DNA of 16,621 bases, taken from NCBI GenBank assembly GCA_036641395.1, contig JAVWEY010000036.1, positions 1 through 16,621 on the forward strand. The letters run 5' to 3'. Numbering within the stretch: the first letter of the stretch is position 1; the number at the start of each line of letters is the position of its first letter. Below, in pieces: positions 14,352 to 16,621 of the stretch. Source of the DNA: JAVXTH01 sp036641395 (GTDB lineage: Bacteria > Bacillota_I > Bacilli_A > Erysipelotrichales > Erysipelotrichaceae). Both the position numbers and the translations under genes were made by a program. The notes under the pieces were generated by a model. The model was not told where the DNA came from, did no database searches, and saw only the letters and a program-made list of their open reading frames with translations.

Positions 14352-15707
14352 ATGGATTATAAATTTGATATGACAATACAAGATTTAGAAACACTCATCA
14401 CAAATAAAAAGGTTACAGCCTTAAGGGAATTATTTGATGATCATAATGTTGTAGATATGAGTGAATTGGTTGGGAATTTAACTTTACAGGAAGCTTTATT
14501 CATATTTAAAACATTAAAAAAAGACGTTAGTGCTGAAGTGTTTTCTTATTTAAGTCATGATAAACAAGAGGATTTAATTCAAGCATTTACTGGTCCGCAA
14601 ATTAAAGAAATGTTAGATGAATTATATGATGATGATATTTTAGATTTTATTGAAGAAATGCCAGCTAATATCGTTCAACACGTATTAAAGAATGCTTCAC
14701 CCCAACAAAGAGTCGAGATTAATAAGTTATTAAGTTATGAAGAGAATAGTGCTGGTTCGATAATGACAACTAATTTTGTTGTTTTAAAAGAAAAAGATCG
14801 AGTTCCAGAAGCAATTGAAAAGATTCGTAAACAAGGTCAAAAAGCAGAAACAATTAATTATTGTTATATTATAGATGCGAAGAAAACCTTAGTCGGGGTT
14901 ACATCTTTGCGTGATATTTTATTATGCCAACAAGATGAAATAATGGAAGATTTAATGGATACTGATTTAATCTTTGCGACAACGAATGAGGATCAAGAAG
15001 AAGTCGCTAAGTTGATTGAAAAGTACGATATTACAGTTGTTCCAGTTGTGAATGATCAACAGTGTTTGGTTGGTATTATCACCGTCGATGATATTATCGA
15101 TGTCATCCATGAAGAAGCTACCGAAGATATTCATAAGATGAATGCCATTTCACCAATTAATAAAACTTACTTAGAAACAAGTGTTATGGAAATGAGTAAA
15201 TCAAGAATTGTTTGGTTACTAGTTTTAATGATATCCGCTACCTTTACAGGTTCAATCATGGATAATTATGAACATATACTTTCAACCAATGTTACCCTAT
15301 CTTTCTTTATTCCAATGTTAATGGATGCTGCTGGTAATGCTGGTAGTCAATCAGCAACGATGGTTATACGAGCACTTGCAGTTGGTGAATTACATACAAA
15401 AGATATGTTAAAGATTTGGTGGAAAGAGGGAAGAGTTGCCTTAATATGTGGAACGATTATGGGTGTAGTAAATTTCTTAAGAGTCTTGATTACTATGCAA
15501 ACCGTTGATTTTCAAACAACTTGGATAGTGTCAGTAACGGTATTCTTAGCAGTTATGCTTGCGAAACTAGTTGGTTGTACTTTACCGGTTGTTGCGGAGA
15601 AATTACATCAAGATCCAGCTGTTATGGCCGGACCACTCATTACTACGCTAGTCGATGCAACTACTTTATTTATATATTTCCAGTTAGCAACTCATTTTTT
15701 AATATAA
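14352..15707 (+). CDS. mgtE: MgtE-family magnesium channel/transporter
   Basis: MgtE is a Mg2+-selective channel in the cell membrane, gated by cytosolic Mg2+. The protein is 451 residues: an MgtE N domain (about 20-125), two CBS domains (about 135-195 and 200-258), and a pore domain with five helices (285-450). Pore signatures are PMLMDAAGNAGSQSATM (321-337) and DPAVMAGPLITTLVDATT (421-438), where D435 matches the conserved pore Asp. I start at ATG 14352, preceded by AAGGAAAGGA; the longer in-frame TTG at 14277 gives unrelated residues and lies upstream of the promoter. The EFR1-type gene starts 18 bases after the stop, so both are probably one transcript. Confidence 0.95.
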   Translation: MDYKFDMTIQDLETLITNKKVTALRELFDDHNVVDMSELVGNLTLQEALFIFKTLKKDVSAEVFSYLSHDKQEDLIQAFTGPQIKEMLDELYDDDILDFIEEMPANIVQHVLKNASPQQRVEINKLLSYEENSAGSIMTTNFVVLKEKDRVPEAIEKIRKQGQKAETINYCYIIDAKKTLVGVTSLRDILLCQQDEIMEDLMDTDLIFATTNEDQEEVAKLIEKYDITVVPVVNDQQCLVGIITVDDIIDVIHEEATEDIHKMNAISPINKTYLETSVMEMSKSRIVWLLVLMISATFTGSIMDNYEHILSTNVTLSFFIPMLMDAAGNAGSQSATMVIRALAVGELHTKDMLKIWWKEGRVALICGTIMGVVNFLRVLITMQTVDFQTTWIVSVTVFLAVMLAKLVGCTLPVVAEKLHQDPAVMAGPLITTLVDATTLFIYFQLATHFLI

Positions 15708-15725
15708 GATGAAAGAAGGTATTAT

Positions 15726-16502
15726 ATGAAAATCGAAGGAATTAAAAGTATCGTATTTTCTCCAACAGATTCAACAATGAAAGTGATGAAACTAATTCAT
15801 AAACAATTACCGTTATCTCTTGAATTAATTGATATTACGCTTAAACGTGATGAAGTAATCAATGTTGAAGAAAATGAATTATGTTTGATTGGTGTACCAG
15901 TTTATGGTGGTAGAATTCCAAGTCCAGTTGCTGATTATTTTACGAAAATCAAAGGGAATCATACGCCAATTGTTTTAGTTGCTACTTATGGCAATCGTGA
16001 TTATGATGATGCCTTATTAGAATTAAATGATTTAGCAATCCAACAAGGGTTTGTAGTAGTTGGTGCAGCTGCATTTATTTGTGAGCATTCGATTATGCAT
16101 AGCGTTGGCAAAGGTCGTATTGATGCAGCGGATGAAACGAAAATAATTGCTTTCGCAAAGCAAGTTTATGATAAAATTATAGCTTTGCATTCAATTGATC
16201 AGTGTGGAGTATTATCGATTAAGGGCAATCGCCCCTATAAACAATATAGTGGTATTCCTTTAAAACCACATGCGAATAAAACATGTACGAATTGTGGTAT
16301 ATGTGCTAGTAATTGCCCAGTAAGCGCAATCGACAAAGAAAACGGACAAGTAAGCGATAAGCAACTTTGTATCTCTTGTATGCGTTGTATGAAGGTTTGT
16401 CCAATTCAAGCTCGCACCTTAAATAAAGTTATGTTAAGTGTAAGTGAAAAAGCTTTTGCGAATAAATGTAAGATAAGAAAAGAGCCAGAAATATTCATCT
16501 AA
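15726..16502 (+). CDS. EFR1-type flavodoxin-like/2[4Fe-4S] ferredoxin protein
   Basis: At 258 residues the protein joins a flavodoxin-like N-terminal domain (about 5-150) to a bacterial ferredoxin domain (about 183-232). The N-terminal loop VFSPTDST (10-17) is where flavodoxins bind FMN phosphate; VPVYGGRIPS and ATYGNRDYDDALLEL continue the fold. Eight Cys in two CxxCxxCxxxCP sets (187/190/193/197 and 215/218/221/225) should hold two 4Fe-4S clusters. This architecture is the EFR1 ferredoxin family common in anaerobic Bacillota. It probably carries electrons in the cytosol; partners are unknown. AGAAGG precedes the ATG. It probably shares a transcript with mgtE, and a strong terminator follows. 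Confidence 0.9.
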   Translation: MKIEGIKSIVFSPTDSTMKVMKLIHKQLPLSLELIDITLKRDEVINVEENELCLIGVPVYGGRIPSPVADYFTKIKGNHTPIVLVATYGNRDYDDALLELNDLAIQQGFVVVGAAAFICEHSIMHSVGKGRIDAADETKIIAFAKQVYDKIIALHSIDQCGVLSIKGNRPYKQYSGIPLKPHANKTCTNCGICASNCPVSAIDKENGQVSDKQLCISCMRCMKVCPIQARTLNKVMLSVSEKAFANKCKIRKEPEIFI

Positions 16503-16543
16503 AAATGACCGTGCAAGAGGATAAACTCAAGCATGGTCATTTT
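16502..16543 (+). terminator. Terminator after the EFR1-type gene
   Basis: AAAATGACCGTGC (16502-16514) pairs with GCATGGTCATTTT (16531-16543), with one wobble, and the loop adds a small GAG/CTC stem. It ends in TTTT. It overlaps the stop codon, and a group II intron starts five bases later. Confidence 0.85.
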
Positions 16544-16547
16544 CTAA

Positions 16548-16621
16548 GTGTGCCAGGCATGGCATCTATCTAACTGGTGAAAGTCCAGTCGTGGGTATTT
16601 ACCACCAAGCGTAGTGAACCA
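16548..16621 (+). mobile_element. Group II intron, 5' end (class C-like), cut by window edge
   Basis: GTGTG at 16548 is the group II 5' splice-site consensus. The following GCCAGGCATGG, TCTAT and GGTGAAAGTCC segments match, in order and spacing, the 5' domain I of class C introns as I remember them from the Oceanobacillus iheyensis intron. Visible hairpins are TGCCA/TGGCA (16551-16555 with 16560-16564), ACTGG/CCAGT (16573-16577 with 16585-16589), and GTGG/CCAC (16591-16594 with 16602-16605). Its position just after a terminator hairpin is the usual insertion site for class C introns. The reverse transcriptase and 3' end lie beyond the window. Confidence 0.8.

Noticed and set aside
1..16621. 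CRISPR arrays, tRNA and rRNA genes
   Set aside because: No regularly spaced direct repeats, no cloverleaf and no rRNA-like sequence were seen.

Overview
The window is AT-rich, low-GC Gram-positive (Bacillota) DNA. Strong Shine-Dalgarno sites, the cdaA-cdaR-glmM gene order, a membrane Mur ligase beside ddl, a YjzC-family small protein and an EFR1-type ferredoxin all fit a walled, probably anaerobic Firmicute. The low GC and general protein character suggest an Erysipelotrichia-like lineage, but no rRNA or other marker is present to confirm this.

Layout: (1) 1-330 is the C-terminal end of an IS1634/IS4-type transposase that enters from the left edge. It is followed by a hairpin terminator and an unusual alternating inverted-repeat block (456-523). 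(2) 560-1851, minus strand: a DUF1461/TIGR01906 membrane protein (the Lit lipoprotein-transacylase family) translationally coupled to maf. (3) 1997-3346, plus strand: a MATE exporter, convergent with a 53-residue yjzC-like gene (3352-3513, minus). The terminator of the small gene lies inside the exporter's last codons. (4) 3669-4433: a Cof-type HAD phosphatase with its own promoter. (5) 4514-8632: the cdaA-cdaR-glmM operon for c-di-AMP synthesis, its regulation and cell-wall precursor supply, closed by a strong terminator. CdaA carries an extra tail of about 190 residues rich in Lys and Glu, and CdaR has a long basic cytosolic N-terminus. (6) 8689-10721: an OmpR-type response regulator and sensor kinase overlapping by one base, then a terminator. 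(7) 10813-14262: an alpha/beta hydrolase, a membrane-anchored MurF-like ligase and a D-Ala-D-Ala ligase in one operon. (8) 14352-16502: MgtE magnesium channel and an EFR1-type flavodoxin/ferredoxin protein, closed by a terminator. (9) Directly after that terminator, at 16548, a group II intron begins. Its 5' end resembles class C introns, and it runs off the right edge.

The window is dominated by cell-envelope functions: lipoprotein modification, c-di-AMP signalling, GlcN-1-P production, and D-Ala-D-Ala and Mur ligase chemistry. Both edges are mobile elements. The main items for follow-up are the long CdaA tail with an embedded non-repetitive island, the hydrolase/membrane Mur ligase/Ddl operon, the intron at the terminator, and the alternating inverted repeat.
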